DNA from: Megascapheus bottae
Taxonomy: Eukaryota; Chordata; Mammalia; Rodentia; Geomyidae
Reading direction: 5' to 3'
Assembly: GCA_024803745.1 (NCBI GenBank)
Contig: JANJXV010000099.1
Location: forward strand, 2,852,001-2,916,000
Length of the DNA: 64,000 nucleotides
In this document: piece by piece, positions 47,300 to 59,353 of the stretch
How positions within the stretch are numbered: the stretch's first letter is position 1
Layout: each line of letters opens with the position of its first letter
Notes under the pieces: generated by a model
Seen by the model: the letters and a program-made list of their open reading frames with translations, nothing else
The model's database searches: none
Told to the model about the DNA's origin: nothing
Position numbers and translations under genes: made by a program

Positions 47300-48570
47300 C
47301 CCCCTAGTACTTTAATGCAAAGCTTTGGGCTGTGGCATTTTAAGCACAATTCAACACTCTGTTTTTTGCTGGTTAATTAGAGGTAAAAATCTTATGGAAT
47401 GTATTGCGTGGCTGATTTTCAACTGGAATCCTCAGTTCTCAGCTTATTTTGAGTAGCTAGGATTACAGTACTTTTACAACATGTATGCTCATACACATTG
47501 CTTCTAATCCAAACACTCATTGTTCAATTTAACTAACAAGATGTGAGGAACGATGATTGACTGTAATTTACTAGATGGGATTCTAGTGAGTATATATTTC
47601 CACTTCCACTCTGAAGCCAGGGAAATGTTTCTGGTACATGTTTCAACTATCTCCCAAAGAGGAAATAATATGTGAGTACGTTTGTTAGTATTTCAGATAG
47701 GAGATGGACTTTGGTGTTTGGAACCTTTTGGGCAGAGTGTATCATCTGGGCTGTGATAACAGAGATGATGTTACAGACAGTAATATCTTCATCCCAGACA
47801 GACTTAATCCAGATCCTTGGATTTCAGGCCTTGAGTAGATAGAATTACAAGTGTGAGCTGCCACCACCACCTGGTTCATTTTGGAAACCTTAATTGCTTC
47901 TCATTTGTTCCTTTCCTTTTTTGGAAGATTGATCTAAGCTGGCTGATTGTGCATCACAATGAAGTGATTGGCCTCAGGAATTGCAAATATTTGTTTCATC
48001 AGCACGGAATGAATGAAGTTGATCTAAACCCAATAGTATTTTCCTTCTGATAAATAGGGAACTTACTTATATCATTATTCCTTGCCTTTACTTTCCCAAA
48101 GCAAGCAACATGTTTCTTAAAAACTATACTTCATGAGAATATTATAATTAGAAGCTATCTTCTGCACACTTCAGAATAGTCCTTGCATTTATAAACTTAT
48201 ATTACAATATTAGGTAGAAGAATGGTGACTGTTAGTTTCATAACTACTTCATATGTTTTACTCTTTAAGGCTCATTAAGTCAAGAAGGGATTAAATACAT
48301 TTATATAATAGTAGAACATAGCTCCTGCTGATTTGATGTGTGTGCAGATGATACACAGATTTATTAGGATTACTCAAAAGTTTTCTTCAAATTTTCAGTA
48401 GTAGACTGCTATGCTAACTGGTAGGTGATAGTAATGATGCTGAAATTCTATGAATCAGCTATGAAGCAGAATTTCAGGGGAGAGTATTTGCTAGGGACTT
48501 AATTTCTAAGACGCATATCAAGAATATTGAACTATAACACCAAATGATGGAGGACTCAGCGTCACATTTT
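47300..48570. other. Mostly unannotated; one decayed SINE
   Basis: A B1-like remnant is visible at about 47,380-47,475 ('gagtagctaggattacag') and a faint one near 47,815-47,865. The remaining kilobase shows no coding or repeat signal I can name. Confidence 0.5.
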
Positions 48571-48572
48571 GT

Positions 48573-49035
48573 TGTTTTATGCAAGTCCTGGGACTTGAAC
48601 CCAGGGCCTGGGAACTGTCCTTAAAAGTTTTTTTTTTGCTTCAGGCTAGTGTTCTACCACTTTATCCACAGCTCCACTTCCAGATTTTTGGTAATGAACT
48701 GTAAATCAGAATATCATGCAATTTGTTTGGGCTGGATTCAAACCTGATTCTGTGTAGATAGGATTCCAAGTGTGAGCGCACAGAGCCTGGCTAGTATCAT
48801 TCATCATTCAAGTCATGGGACTGCAATTCTGCACCTGGGTCTTGTCACTGAGCTTTTCAGCTCAAGACTACTGCCATATCCCTTGAGCCATAGGGCCACT
48901 TCTGGGTTTCTGGTGGTTAATTGGAGATAAGAGTCACATGGACTTCAGTGCCCAGGCTGACTTTGAACTGCTATCCTTGGATCCCAGCCTCTTGAGTAGC
49001 TACATTTACAAGTGTGAGCCACCATACCCGGCTAA
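48573..49035 (-). repeat. Two adjacent B1-Geo-type SINEs
   Basis: First copy about 48,573-48,790, second about 48,800-49,035. Both have the inverted right monomer then the B1-like half ('cctcttgagtagctac' and 'gtgagccaccatacccggc' in the second). Confidence 0.82.
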
Positions 49036-49039
49036 ATTA

Positions 49040-49240
49040 TTTTTTAAGTTAATTTATTTTGTTAAGTCAATATATAGTTGGCATACGGTTACATAATTAA
49101 TGAACATATTTCTTAAGAAAATTGTTATCCCCTCCCTCATTTTCTCTGTTTTCCTACCCTCAGCCCCCTCTCCACCCAGATTGTTCAGTTCATTTCCGTT
49201 TAGTGTCTTCCAAGTATCACTGTTCAATTGGTTCACCCTT
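49040..49240 (-). mobile_element. Old L1 3'-end-like fragment
   Basis: Resembles 55,700-55,830 ('catatttcttaagaaaattg' followed by 'tatcccctccctcattttct'), a pattern like L1 3' UTR in inverse orientation. Not the same subfamily as the array. Confidence 0.5.
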
Positions 49241-49464
49241 TTTCCTTTGTTTTTTTTTTTTTTTACCATTTTATTATACCCTCTCCATTCCCCAAATCAC
49301 ATAAACCTATGTACAAGACACAGGGTACCCGAATTCAACACAGTGACTACAGAGAATAAAACTAAAGGGAAAAAGAAGAAAAGAGGTAAAAAGCAAAGAA
49401 AATGAAAGAACATCATACAGTACCTTAGAAGCAACAACACTGAAAAAACAAAACATAAACCTTG

Positions 49465-49935
49465 GGCTGAAAATGAAGCTTGCCTAGCATGTATGAAACC
49501 CTGGATTCCATTCCTCAGCACCACATAAACAAAAAACTGGAAGTGCCACTGTGACTCAGCTGGTAGATTTCTTACGTTCAGCACAGAGTGTCTCCAAGTG
49601 ACAAAAATCTGTCACATTTAAGTCAGGCTTCAAAACTTTGCTAGGAACCAGTTATGTGATTTGGAGTAAAGTCCAGTTTTCAAAAAATCACTAGCCAGGC
49701 GCTGGAGGGTCATAATTGTCATTCTACTAGCCAGGGAGAAGGTGATTCAAAGCCTTTGCAAGCAAAAAAATGAAAACAAAAAAAACTGTAAGATTCTACT
49801 CTCCACTTATCCACCCAAAAACTAAGTGGAGTTGTGGCTAAAACTGGTACAGCATTAGCCTTGAGGAAAAAGAACTAAGAGACCTTGCCCAGGTCCAAAG
49901 TTCAACCTCCCCACTAAGAAACAAAAAAAAGGAGT
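49465..49935 (+). repeat. IDL-Geo and B1-Geo SINE fragments
   Basis: An IDL-like copy (49,465-49,575, 'gcttgcctagcatgtatgaa') and a B1-Geo-like copy (about 49,690-49,935, 'ctagccaggcgctgg', A-rich tail). Confidence 0.65.
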
Positions 49936-49939
49936 CCAG

Positions 49940-50530
49940 ATACCTTAGTTTAAAAAGTATATCTGGATATCTTAGTAGATTTTTCTGATCTTTCCTCATT
50001 CATCTGATGGAACCACATAATCTTGATCCTGATCTGACTAAGAGCCTGCATTGTGCTTAATAAATTCATTCCACATATTCCAGTAGAATCTGGACAGCTA
50101 ACAGCCACTTACCACTGCTTTATTCTACGTTTAGGCCAGTATGTCTTCATACCATCTACACAGTCAGCTATATCATCTTTCCAGAAGTATCATTGAGTGT
50201 AGAACACTCAGAACTAAAATAATTGCATAAAGATGTAATAAAACCCATTGATTCATTAAGAAAATTTCTGTACCACTTAGAGCAAGTACATTAGTGGTAT
50301 TTACCTCTAGCCTCTTTTTTAAAAAATTTATTTACATTGAATTTTACATCATATTTCAAATGTCATGTTTAACCAACAAGTATTCAAGAAGGGAATCGCT
50401 ATACAATCACTGGCACATAGATTTTAGAATATAGTAAAAATTAAGCTGAGTCTTTGTATGTCATAGATACAGATTAATCTATAATAAAACACATGTCTAT
50501 AGAGTGTATAGTCTATCCTAGATTTTTATG
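49940..50530. other. No recognised gene
   Basis: AT-rich DNA with no coding frame, SINE or structural RNA that I can recognise. Confidence 0.5.
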
Positions 50531-50539
50531 TCTATGTAG

Positions 50540-51324
50540 TTATGTTTATATCTCCAAAATTATGTCCAGAACTTTGGGTATCAACTATTCAATCATCGCT
50601 CTACTACCGATTGAAACTAATATCCATATATTAAGGATATCATGTACCTTTTGTTCCTTGGTCTTGACTTATCTCACTCAACAGGATTCACTCTAATTTC
50701 ATCCACTACCCCAAAAATGCCATTATTATTTTTTTCTGTGCAGATCTTCTTTTTATGTATTTATATTTATTGTAATTTATAGAAGGGTTACATTATATTC
50801 ACCAGATAGAAGGTGCATTACTTCTCAAACTTTGATACCCCATGTAATGATATGGTCCCCATTTCCCTTCCCCTACCCCCATTCCATTCATGTTCATTTC
50901 CCCCCTTCCCTATCCAATTTCAAATAACCAATTAGGCACATATGAAATATATCAGAAAACAAGGTGAAATATTGTAACAATATGATATAACCAAGGGATA
51001 GCAAAAGAGATAAGAGATCACATAGTTCATTAAGGACAACAATCACTCATTATATGAGTTTTGTTTCTTTATCTTGGAGGTCCTTACATTAAGTGTCATA
51101 ATATTTGTCACGATGTCTCTAGATTTTGTTCTATTGTAAATCTCTGGTAGCAGAGCCCAAGGTTTCTACTGAATTTGACAAATGAGGGAGACTCTTGGGC
51201 CTATGTTCCTTTGAGTTTGGCTTACTTCACTTAATATGATTTTTTTCCTTTTCATCCACTTCCCCGAGAATGCCATTATTTTATCTTGTCGGTTGGCTAT
51301 ATATCATTCCATTGTGTGTGTGTG

Positions 51325-51377
<53 letters not shown>

Positions 51378-51420
51378 CACATTTTTTGTAGTAGGGCATC
51401 TGGTTGTTTCCATCATCCAA
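50540..51420 (-). mobile_element. Stacked old L1 3' ends
   Basis: 50,540-50,735 looks like an old L1 end. 50,740-51,250 matches the 3' UTR of the array L1s at moderate divergence (compare 18,380-18,850: 'accagatagaaggtgcatta', 'taaccaaggga'). It then runs into a decayed ORF2 end interrupted by a (TG)n run at 51,316-51,375. Confidence 0.75.
51316..51375. repeat. (TG)n microsatellite
   Basis: About 25-30 TG repeats with a few interruptions, inside an old L1 fragment. Confidence 0.95.
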
Positions 51421-51439
51421 CCTCATTTTCTACAGATAT

Positions 51440-52590
51440 TTTTATAGTCTCTTTTTTATTTTCAGGGTAATGTATAGAGGGGTTACGATTACATGTACAG
51501 GTAGTGGACTGCATTACTTCTCACACATTTATTCCACTCCACATGTTTTTGTCCCCAGTTCCCTCTCCCCTCCCCTTCCCAATCATCTTGTTTCCCCCCT
51601 TCCCTTTCCTATTTGACATAAACAAATAAACATATATACAATATGCCAGGGAAAAATCAGATACAGTAACAATCTGACATTAACCAAAGGGCAAAATAAG
51701 AGATGAGAAATAACATAGTAGATTAAGGACAAAAATCACACAAGATTAAGAGCAACGATGACACAAGATATAGCTCTTGTTCCCATATCCTAGAGATCCT
51801 TTCATTTAGCCTCATCCTATATGACCTTATATACCTAGGTTTTTGAGTTATTGTAATCCTCTGCTAGGAGAGTCCTAGATGTGAACTAATTATTACAAAT
51901 GAGGGAAACCATTGAGCTTATGTTTCTTTGGGTCTGGCTGCTTCACTTAATATGAATTTTTCCAAGTCTTTCCATTTCCTTACAAATGGGGCGATGTCAT
52001 TCCTTCTGATGGCAGCATAGCATTCCATTGTGTATAAGTACCACATCTTCTTGATTCAGTCATCTACTGAGTGGCATCTGGGTTGGTTTCATATCTTTGG
52101 TATGGTAAATAGTGCTGCAATGAGCATCATTGTGGTAGTGGCTTTAGTATGTCCTTTTTTCTGGACAATTGGGTAGATGCCAAGTAGTGGATTTGCTGGA
52201 TCATAGGGGAGCTCTATGTTCAGTCTTTTGAGGAACCACCACACTGCTTTCCCTAGTGGTTGAACGAGTTTACACTCACACCAACAGTGTAGGTGTGATC
52301 CCACCTGGTCACTTCCCCACCAGTATCTCTTATTAGATTTTTTGATAATGGCCATTCTGACTGGAGTCAGGTGGAATCTCAAAGTTGTTTTGATTTTCAT
52401 TTCCCTTATTGCTAGAGATATGGAGCATTTCTTCATGTGTCTAAAGCCCAGTTTAATTTTTTCTTCAGAGAATACTCTTTTAAGTCTTTAGCCCACCTTT
52501 TAATAGGATGGTTGTTTCTTTGAAGATTTGTTTGGGAGAGATTCATTTTTTTCAGCTATAGATATATTTTAGATAACTACATATATTTTT
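51440..52590 (-). mobile_element. L1 3' fragment of a different subfamily
   Basis: 3' UTR (51,440-51,950) and ORF2 C-terminus (about 51,955-52,590) on the minus strand. The open piece 52,436-52,089 reads [26 protein letters not shown] and NIELPYDPANPLLGIYPIVQKKGHTK. It is clearly homologous to but diverged from the array L1s. It has the QKKGHTK form, which suggests His is the older state of the array's Pro/His difference. Confidence 0.88.
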
Positions 52591-52624
52591 GTAGAAAAAA
52601 GAATGGAAGCCATCATGCTGGCTC

Positions 52625-52945
52625 ACAACTTAATTTCAGCTACTTAGGAGGCTCAGGGCTTCGGATCACAGGTCAAAGCCAACCAGGGCCCTACAGTGTG
52701 TGAGATCAAACTCTGTGAACATACAATGACTGTAAGAGGAATCTCACTGCCTGGGAATGTAGCCTAATGGTAGAGTGCTCACCTAGAATGCATGAAGACC
52801 TAGGTTCTATTCACCGGTACCGCATATTCAGAAAAAAGCTAGAAGTTGCGCTGTGTTTCAAGAGGCAGAGCACTCACCTTGGGCAAGCGAGTCCAATGAA
52901 AATGTCTAGGCCTTGAGTCCAAGCCGTAGGACTGGCAAAAAGAAA
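52625..52945 (+). repeat. SINE fragment plus IDL-Geo-type SINE
   Basis: B1-like fragment (52,625-52,735) followed by a full IDL-Geo dimer (52,740-52,945: 'gggaatgtagcctaatggta', 'gccttgagtccaagccg', A-rich tail). Confidence 0.82.
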
Positions 52946-53039
52946 AAAAAGAGCAATCTTACTTAAGTAACAAGGAATGTACCCTATATTTATACAGACT
53001 GAAAAATTCATTAAGAAATTAGAAAATATGTATAAAGTG

Positions 53040-53580
53040 CATAATTTCTTTTGTGTGTTGGCACTGGGTCTTCAACTGAGTGCTTCAGCTCTATCCCTGA
53101 CCTTTTCTGCTCAAGGCTAGCACTCTACCAATGCAGCCTAAAATCATCTATCTTCAAATGAGATATAAGCGATGAATATTTCAGGGTGCTTCATGAAAAA
53201 CATTTTTATAAATTGAAACTTTCAACACAGTCTTATTTTAGTATGAATGTTGAGATGGGAAGAGACAGAAAAAGTGAAATGTTTCCTGATCGCCATAGAG
53301 AAGAGACTCAGCAGAACCACTGTGGTCTGCAGGCTTCTTTGTGAGTTTTGTTTGCTTGTTTGATTTTTGTCAATTGTGGGGCTTGAACTCTGGGCCTGGG
53401 CACTGTCCCTGAGCTTTTCAGCTCCAGGCTAGTGCTTTAATCTGTGAGCCACAGTGCCACTTCTGGTTTTTCTGGCAGTTAACTGGGTACTTTGGCTGGC
53501 TTTAAACTTTGATTCTCAGATCTTAACCTCCTGACTAGCTAAGATTATAGGTGTGAGGTACCATCACCAGGCTGCTGCTC
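53040..53580 (-). repeat. SINE fragment and B1-Geo SINE
   Basis: Partial right monomer (53,050-53,140) and a full inverted B1-Geo dimer (53,360-53,580) with 'ggggcttgaactctgggcct' and 'ctgactagctaagattatag'. Confidence 0.8.
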
Positions 53581-53924
53581 TGTTACTATGCAGGTTCTGG
53601 ATCAAGAACTTCAAGTTATTACTTCAATTTTTTCTTCTCTTGCCTGATACTCTGCCATTTGAACGAAGCCCCAGTTCCTGGTCTTTGTTGGTTAATGAGA
53701 GATATTATGATTTTCTAATATTCAGAGCAATGATTATAAAACCCAGCATTTTACTTACTTGAATAAATTAAGAGACAGGACCTAGTGAGATGGAAAACAA
53801 AATTTTTTTTCAAGTTGCTATCCTGTTCTAATGCATAAGTCTGGCTATTTTGCTTACACACAAATATGTATTTTACCAATTTCTACTCTATTTTTGCTTA
53901 GCTTAAATCCACCACTGCCATTTC

Positions 53925-54475
53925 ATAGATTTTGTTGTTGTTGTTTGCGGTGCTTGAACTCTGTGCCTGGGCTGTTCCTCAGATCTTCAGTTCAATGCCA
54001 GTGCTCTACTACTTTTGATTTGGCCAGTCCTGGGCTTGAACTCTGGGACTGAGCACTGTCCTTATATTTTCTCAAGGCTAGGGCTCTACCACTTCAGCCT
54101 CAGCACCACTTCCAGCATTTTTCTATGTATGTGATATTGAGGAATTGAACCCAGGTCTTCGTGCATGCTAGGCAAGCACTCTACCACTAGGCCAAACTCC
54201 CAGCCCAAAATTATTCATCATTACTATTAGCTATCTTCTTTTTTTTATTATTGATTCGTCATGTTGCTTGGACTTTGGGCCTGGACTGTCCCTGACCTCT
54301 TCAGCTCAAGGCTAGCGCTCTTCCTCTACAGCTCCATTTTTGGTTTCTGGTAGTTAATTGGTGAAGTAAGTCTCACAAACATATGTGTCCAGGCTGGCTT
54401 TGGGCTTTGAACCAAGATCCTCCAATCTCAGCCTCCATAGTAGGTAGAATTACACGCTTCAGCCAGCAGTGCCTG
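53925..54475 (-). repeat. Three inverted SINEs in tandem
   Basis: A right-monomer fragment (53,940-54,015), an IDL-Geo dimer (54,022-54,207, 'catgctaggcaagcactct') and a B1-Geo dimer (54,250-54,475). Confidence 0.82.
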
Positions 54476-54479
54476 ACTG

Positions 54480-54536
54480 TTTGATGTCTCTGTCTCTGTC
54501 TGTCTGCCTGTCTGTCTCTGTCTGTCTGCCTGTCTC

Positions 54537-54584
<48 letters not shown>

Positions 54585-54588
54585 TCTG

Positions 54589-54622
<34 letters not shown>

Positions 54623-54684
54623 TCTCTCTCTCGATCTCTCTCTCTCTCTCTCGATCTCTCTCTCTCTCTCTCTCTGTCTCTCTT
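54480..54684. repeat. Long TC/GA microsatellite
   Basis: About 200 bp of TC with TG and GA interruptions, abutting the tail side of the minus-strand SINE at 54,686. Its open frame (Ser-Leu repeats) is an artefact. Confidence 0.95.
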
Positions 54685-54685
54685 T

Positions 54686-55370
54686 TGGTTGTAAGACTTT
54701 AATTGTGCACCTGGGCAGTGTCCCTGGGCTCTTCAGCTCAAGGCTACAACCTTAAACACCTTGAGCCACAGTGTCACTTCTAGTTTTCTGGTGCTTAAGT
54801 GGAAGAAACAGTTTCATGCACTTTAGTGTCTGGCCTGGCTTTGAACTGTGATCCTCAGAACCCAACCTTCTGAGATCATTTCCAGCTTTTTTGGTGTAAG
54901 TGGTACAGAGTAATTGAACACAGGGCTTTGTGCATACTAGGCAAGGAAACTACCACTAGTGTGCACTCCAGCCTTAGATAAGGGCTTTCTTTTTCTTTTT
55001 CTTTTTTTCACTCATGGGGCTTGAACTCTGGGCCTGGATGTTTACCTTAAGCTCTTCAGCTCAAGGCAAGAGCTCTACCACTTGAGGCACATTGTCATTT
55101 TGAATTTTCTGGATTACTTGGAAATAAGATTCTCACAGATTTTTATGCCTGGGCCGTGTTTGAACCTCGATCCTCCAGGGTAGCTAGGATTACCAGGGTG
55201 AGCCACCAGTCACGGGCATTAAATTATTATTTTTTGCATGTCCTATGGCTTCAACTCATGGCCAGAGCACTATCCTAGGGCTTGCTCAAGGATAGCACTT
55301 TACTTCAGCCAGCCAACTCCCGGTCCAAATAGGCCACTCTTGAAGCTAGAATTACAGAGATCGGCCATAA
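54686..55370 (-). repeat. Run of inverted SINEs
   Basis: B1-Geo-like (54,686-54,870) with an ID-like fragment behind it (to 54,985), a second B1-Geo dimer (55,005-55,215, 'gggtagctaggattacc'), and a decayed fragment (55,235-55,370). Confidence 0.75.
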
Positions 55371-55469
55371 TACTGTTGTTATCTAAATATATAATTTTTC
55401 TTCTATTTTTGATGGCTTTTCCTTAGTGTACATATTTCCTACATATTTTATGGAAAACTTCCTTCCCAC

Positions 55470-55672
55470 TGGGGCCATAAGTTAAGCCTAGTGGAAGAGT
55501 TCTTGCCAAGCATGAATGAAGACCCAAGTTCAATTCCTCAGCACAACATTGATAAAAAAAGATAAAAGTGGTGCTGTGGCACATGTGATAGAACTTGCGC
55601 CTTAAGAATAAACAAAAACAAAAACAAGGATCGTGCTCAGGTCCTGAGTCTAAGCCCAGTACTGGCAAAAAA
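55470..55672 (+). repeat. IDL-Geo-type SINE
   Basis: ID-like monomer ('agcctagtggaagagttctt', 'caattcctcagcacaac') followed by the right monomer and an A-rich end. Confidence 0.8.
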
Positions 55673-55694
55673 AATTCTGCCCAAAGTAGACATT

Positions 55695-55835
55695 TAAACT
55701 TATTGTACTTTTCAAAAAATTTGTTGTTCAAGGTGATATACAAAGAGATTGCTGTTACATATGTAATGAGTATATTTCTTGTAAACACTGTTACCCCCTC
55801 CCCCATTTTCTCTTTCCTTTCCCCCCAAGTCATAA
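55695..55835 (-). mobile_element. Old L1 3'-end-like fragment
   Basis: Similar to 49,060-49,170 ('atatttcttgtaaacactg', 'taccccctcccccattttct'). Confidence 0.5.
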
Positions 55836-56234
55836 ATTTCATTTACAACAAATATATATGTATTTTCATTCCTGAAAAAAATAGTTTAAAATGTGTTCAA
55901 ATAAATGATGTAGGTTGATATATTTATCAAAATGGATTACTTGAACTCTAAAATAAACATTCTAAGTAATTTTTCTCATAAAATTGTAGTAATGCCATAA
56001 AACTAATATAAAAGGAATTTTAGTTATTAATTTCTTATGTTTTACCTTTAACATTATTACACTAAGCATACTGTTTATGGTAAAAATACAGACAGCATGA
56101 AATATGATTATGTAAAAAAATTAAATGATTAAAAATAGTAAGGTTGGGGCCCAGTAGTTTGGCTTGGTGGCACACACCCTGGACTGGCAAAAAAGAAGTA
56201 GGGTTAGATAAATCAGATTTATTTCCAAATGTGT

Positions 56235-56445
56235 GGAAAATGGTATGATTTCTTGTTTGGCTAGTCCTGCGGCTTGAACTGAGGGACCAGGAACTGTCCT
56301 TGGCCACATTTGTTCAAGGGTGGCACTCTTACACCTGAGCAACAGTGCCCCATCTGCTTTTTCTGTGTATGCAGTGTCGAGGAATTGAATCAATGTCTTC
56401 TTGTATACTAGGCGAGCACTCTACAACTAGGCAACATTAAAAGCC
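56235..56445 (-). repeat. IDL-Geo-type SINE
   Basis: Inverted right monomer ('gcggcttgaactgaggga') and inverted ID-like monomer ('actaggcgagcactctac'). Confidence 0.78.
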
Positions 56446-56860
56446 AAAGTAGATTTTTGATGCTATTGTGGAGTTTTAATATTCTTAAATATTTGTACAA
56501 AGCACAATGGATATATAAACAGACTTGAACTCACAGAACAGAGTCCCACATAATATTACAGTTACTCTGGCACTTCTCCCGATTGACAAAACACATTTCC
56601 AGGCATCTGCTCTGTCCTTCAGCTTTGGTAGCTGACTTGTCTTTCCATGGAGGCCTGGCCTGGATTCCTGGTGATTCCACGCATTTCATAGTTCCCTGTA
56701 TATCCAGTAAGGTTGTCTTCTATGGGACCAGACCTGTCTGGTTTTTGGCCCACCCAGGACCTATGTGTCTGAGGTCTCACATTATAAGTGGAAAATAAAA
56801 CACACTATAATAAGCACTGAAGAACTGCACACCATAATATTAACAATGACAGTTTAATAG

Positions 56861-58232
56861 TTAGCAAAGTAAATACAATGAATACTTGACAAGAATCATT
56901 AGAGCAAGATAAAGAGACGTCTTTTTAGGAAGGGGACAGGGAAGCTCTAAATCCAGACTGGCCTCCAAGTTGCCTTCAGACAGTAATTCTACTTCCGAGT
57001 CCTCAGAAGGGTCTCCTTCCTCATGAGAAACAGAATGTCCTTCCTGAGTTAAGAGGGGGATGGATTCTGGTTTGTCGAATGGAGATTGAGTCTCTTTTAG
57101 TGAGATGGATGGGTCTGGATATTCTGTGAGGATGGATTCATTTTCCTCCAATGAATCCAGTATTGAGAGTACACTTGCTGCTTCCCATGGGGACATTTTC
57201 CTTGAGCCCAGCATGTGCCCCTTCAGCTTGCACAATAAGTGGAGTGTTACTCTGACTCAGATGGACTGACTCTGGGTGGAGTGTGAAAGGAAACGGAAGG
57301 AAATCTGGCTGCTCTTTTTCTTCCTCCATAGTATCTGCAGGTTCAACTGTGTCACACATGGGGTTCAGAGCAAAAGGTATATCCATAGGACTCTAAACCT
57401 GTTTGGTAATTTCTACAGAAGGCCCATGCTTTCTGGAGTGCAGTGATGATTCTCAGTCTCCATCAGTCACCAGCTCCATTGGTGGGTTTTTCATCCGGAG
57501 TTCAGGATAAGCTCTTACACGATGACCCAATCCTAAGAATAGAAATAGGTACAGAGTGGACAGAGTGGACTCTGCAAGTTGAAGTGTCACTCAACTTCCA
57601 TGAGGATCTAATGGAGGAACCTGTAGAACTGGAGTTTGGACTGAACACTGAGGAGGTGTAGGGTCTTTCTAATGAGTGCTTATTCCCGAGTCCTTTCAGA
57701 GGACAGACATTACCTGGCTGACACCACCCATAAAGGGCATTTTGCCAAGCTCTGTAGAAGTAAGGGCCAACCAATATCTAGACCACAAGGGCTTCCTACT
57801 CACAGGTTCTGAGGCACCCACACCAGGACTTCTACTTTTTCTTGGTCTTACTGGTCACATATTCCTCCAGCTGGTCAAAAGTTTGTGTTTAGAAGAGGAG
57901 GTCCAAAGCCGACATGTGGAGCCTCATATAGAGCTTGAGTTGTGTAAGGGTGTGGCAGTTCTTGAACTCGTAGAAATCACTGGGGTAGAAGTCCATTCAC
58001 ATCGTATAGATGGAACACATGATGCTGTGGGCACATTCGGTACAAGGAAAGTGAGAGCCTTCTCTCTCCATCCTGAGCCTTTTACCAAAGCCCCTTTCTT
58101 GCAGGATTCTAATGCTGTGGCTGTCCTGCAGAGATGTGCACTTATGTGCTGGGAGGGGGGTAAGAGACACTCGAGAACAGGATGACTTTTACACCCCACT
58201 TCCAGAAGCTTCTGAGAGAGGCCTCTATGCAT
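56861..58232 (-). pseudogene. Unidentified decayed coding-like region
   Basis: Several minus-strand frames look protein-like but are broken against each other. About 58,040-57,845 reads PSDFYEFKNC, TLTQLKLYMRLHMSALDLL and then TFDQLEEYVTSKTKK. 57,386-57,138 and 57,235-56,861 give acidic, Ser/Glu/Pro-rich text (SILDSLEENES, SHEEGDPSEDSEVELL). No continuous frame covers them, and no introns are obvious, so it may be a processed pseudogene or the 3' part of the RalGDS-like locus just upstream. I do not recognise the family. The linkage to the REM exon is only positional. Confidence 0.4.
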
Positions 58233-58324
58233 CTGTCCAAAGTAAACGCACCTTAAATTAACTAAGTAAATGCTCTAAATAAATCAATAAGTGAATGCTC
58301 TACATAAAGAACTAAATGCTCATT

Positions 58325-58560
58325 GCTCTAATCTTAGCCACCCAGCAGGCTGAACTCTGAAGATCACAGTGGAAAGCCAGTCTAGTCAGTAAAAGTCTAA
58401 AGGCACTTGTCTTCAATTAGGCAGCAAAAAGCCAGAACTTGACCTATGACTCAAATGGTACAGTGCTAATTTTTGAACACCAAACGGATGGCATTTAGAC
58501 CTGGGTTCAGGTTCAAGTGGCAGCACTGGACCACACACCAAAATGTAAATGCTTTCAGGT
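58325..58560 (+). repeat. Decayed B1-Geo-type SINE
   Basis: B1-like half ('cttagccacccagcaggctg', 'atcacagtggaaagcc') and a diverged right monomer. It lies between the two decayed coding-like regions. Confidence 0.65.
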
Positions 58561-58975
58561 TCTAACAGGCAAAGCTATCACAATCCCTCCCTGATGGCTC
58601 AAAAGTGATTCAGCCCCCAGCTTTTCCTCTGACTCCAGTATTTCACAGGCCTCCGCCATTAGTACTGACACCTCATTTCTTACTGGGAAATGGGATTTCC
58701 TAGGATGTCACCTAGGTGAGGGCTGCAGTTGGGAGCCACTTACTCATGCCTGAAATCCAACTTCTCAGTAAGCACACTGTTGAGACTCCAGTAGCTTGTG
58801 AGGGAAATGAAATGGCATGGTGTCCCAGTCATAATGAAGTATTTTGTGTACTTGTATCATGCTTAGCTCCCCTGTGAACACCCCATTGAACCAAACAGGC
58901 TCAGAGAGGAGCGAAGTATTCCAAGGCTTGGCCAGGAGTGGTGAGCAAACATGGGTTTGGAGGGGGAACACTCAC

Positions 58976-59150
58976 TTTTTCAAGAGAATTTCCAGCAACT
59001 ACTACATTGTCCTCCACTATTTGAAATTGTGCAGGAAGTTTCCCACATAAAAGAGATCACCTTTCTGGTAGGCAGGGATCAGCTTTGTCAGCAGCATCTC
59101 CAACAGGCCTTCCTCCAGGATCCATAGGTTACAAGGCTAATTCAGAGTCT
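58976..59150 (-). pseudogene. RalGDS-family REM-domain exon, decayed
   Basis: The frame reads LWILEEGLLEMLLTKLIPAY, then QKGDLFYVGNFLHNFK-stop-WRTM-stop-stop-LLEILLKK. This aligns without gaps to the Ras-exchanger motif (REM) of RalGDS-family proteins, which activate Ral GTPases: the LVPAF-like, DLSYV-like, FL..YR and VLDLLFKR-like positions coincide. The two adjacent stops are TAG codons exactly where the family has Gln (CAG). A GTGAGTG donor follows at 58,975-58,969. Three nonsense codons make it a pseudogene. The family alignment is from memory. Confidence 0.72.
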
Positions 59151-59353
59151 GAGCTGACTTACCATCACACTGTATTGGCAAAACAGTGGATATTTCAAAC
59201 GTAGGAATGGGACCACACTTCACACTGAGGAATTGGTATAGAGTAGATTGGAAATGACACACTCTAATCTCAGTATAGTCACTTGAAAGCACACGAGAAG
59301 GTTGTAGTTTGTGGGCAGGATGATGGGTTCAAATAGGTTTCCTCTCAATATAC

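Noticed and set aside
54469..54702. Ser-Leu-rich frame
   Set aside because: Translation of a TC microsatellite.
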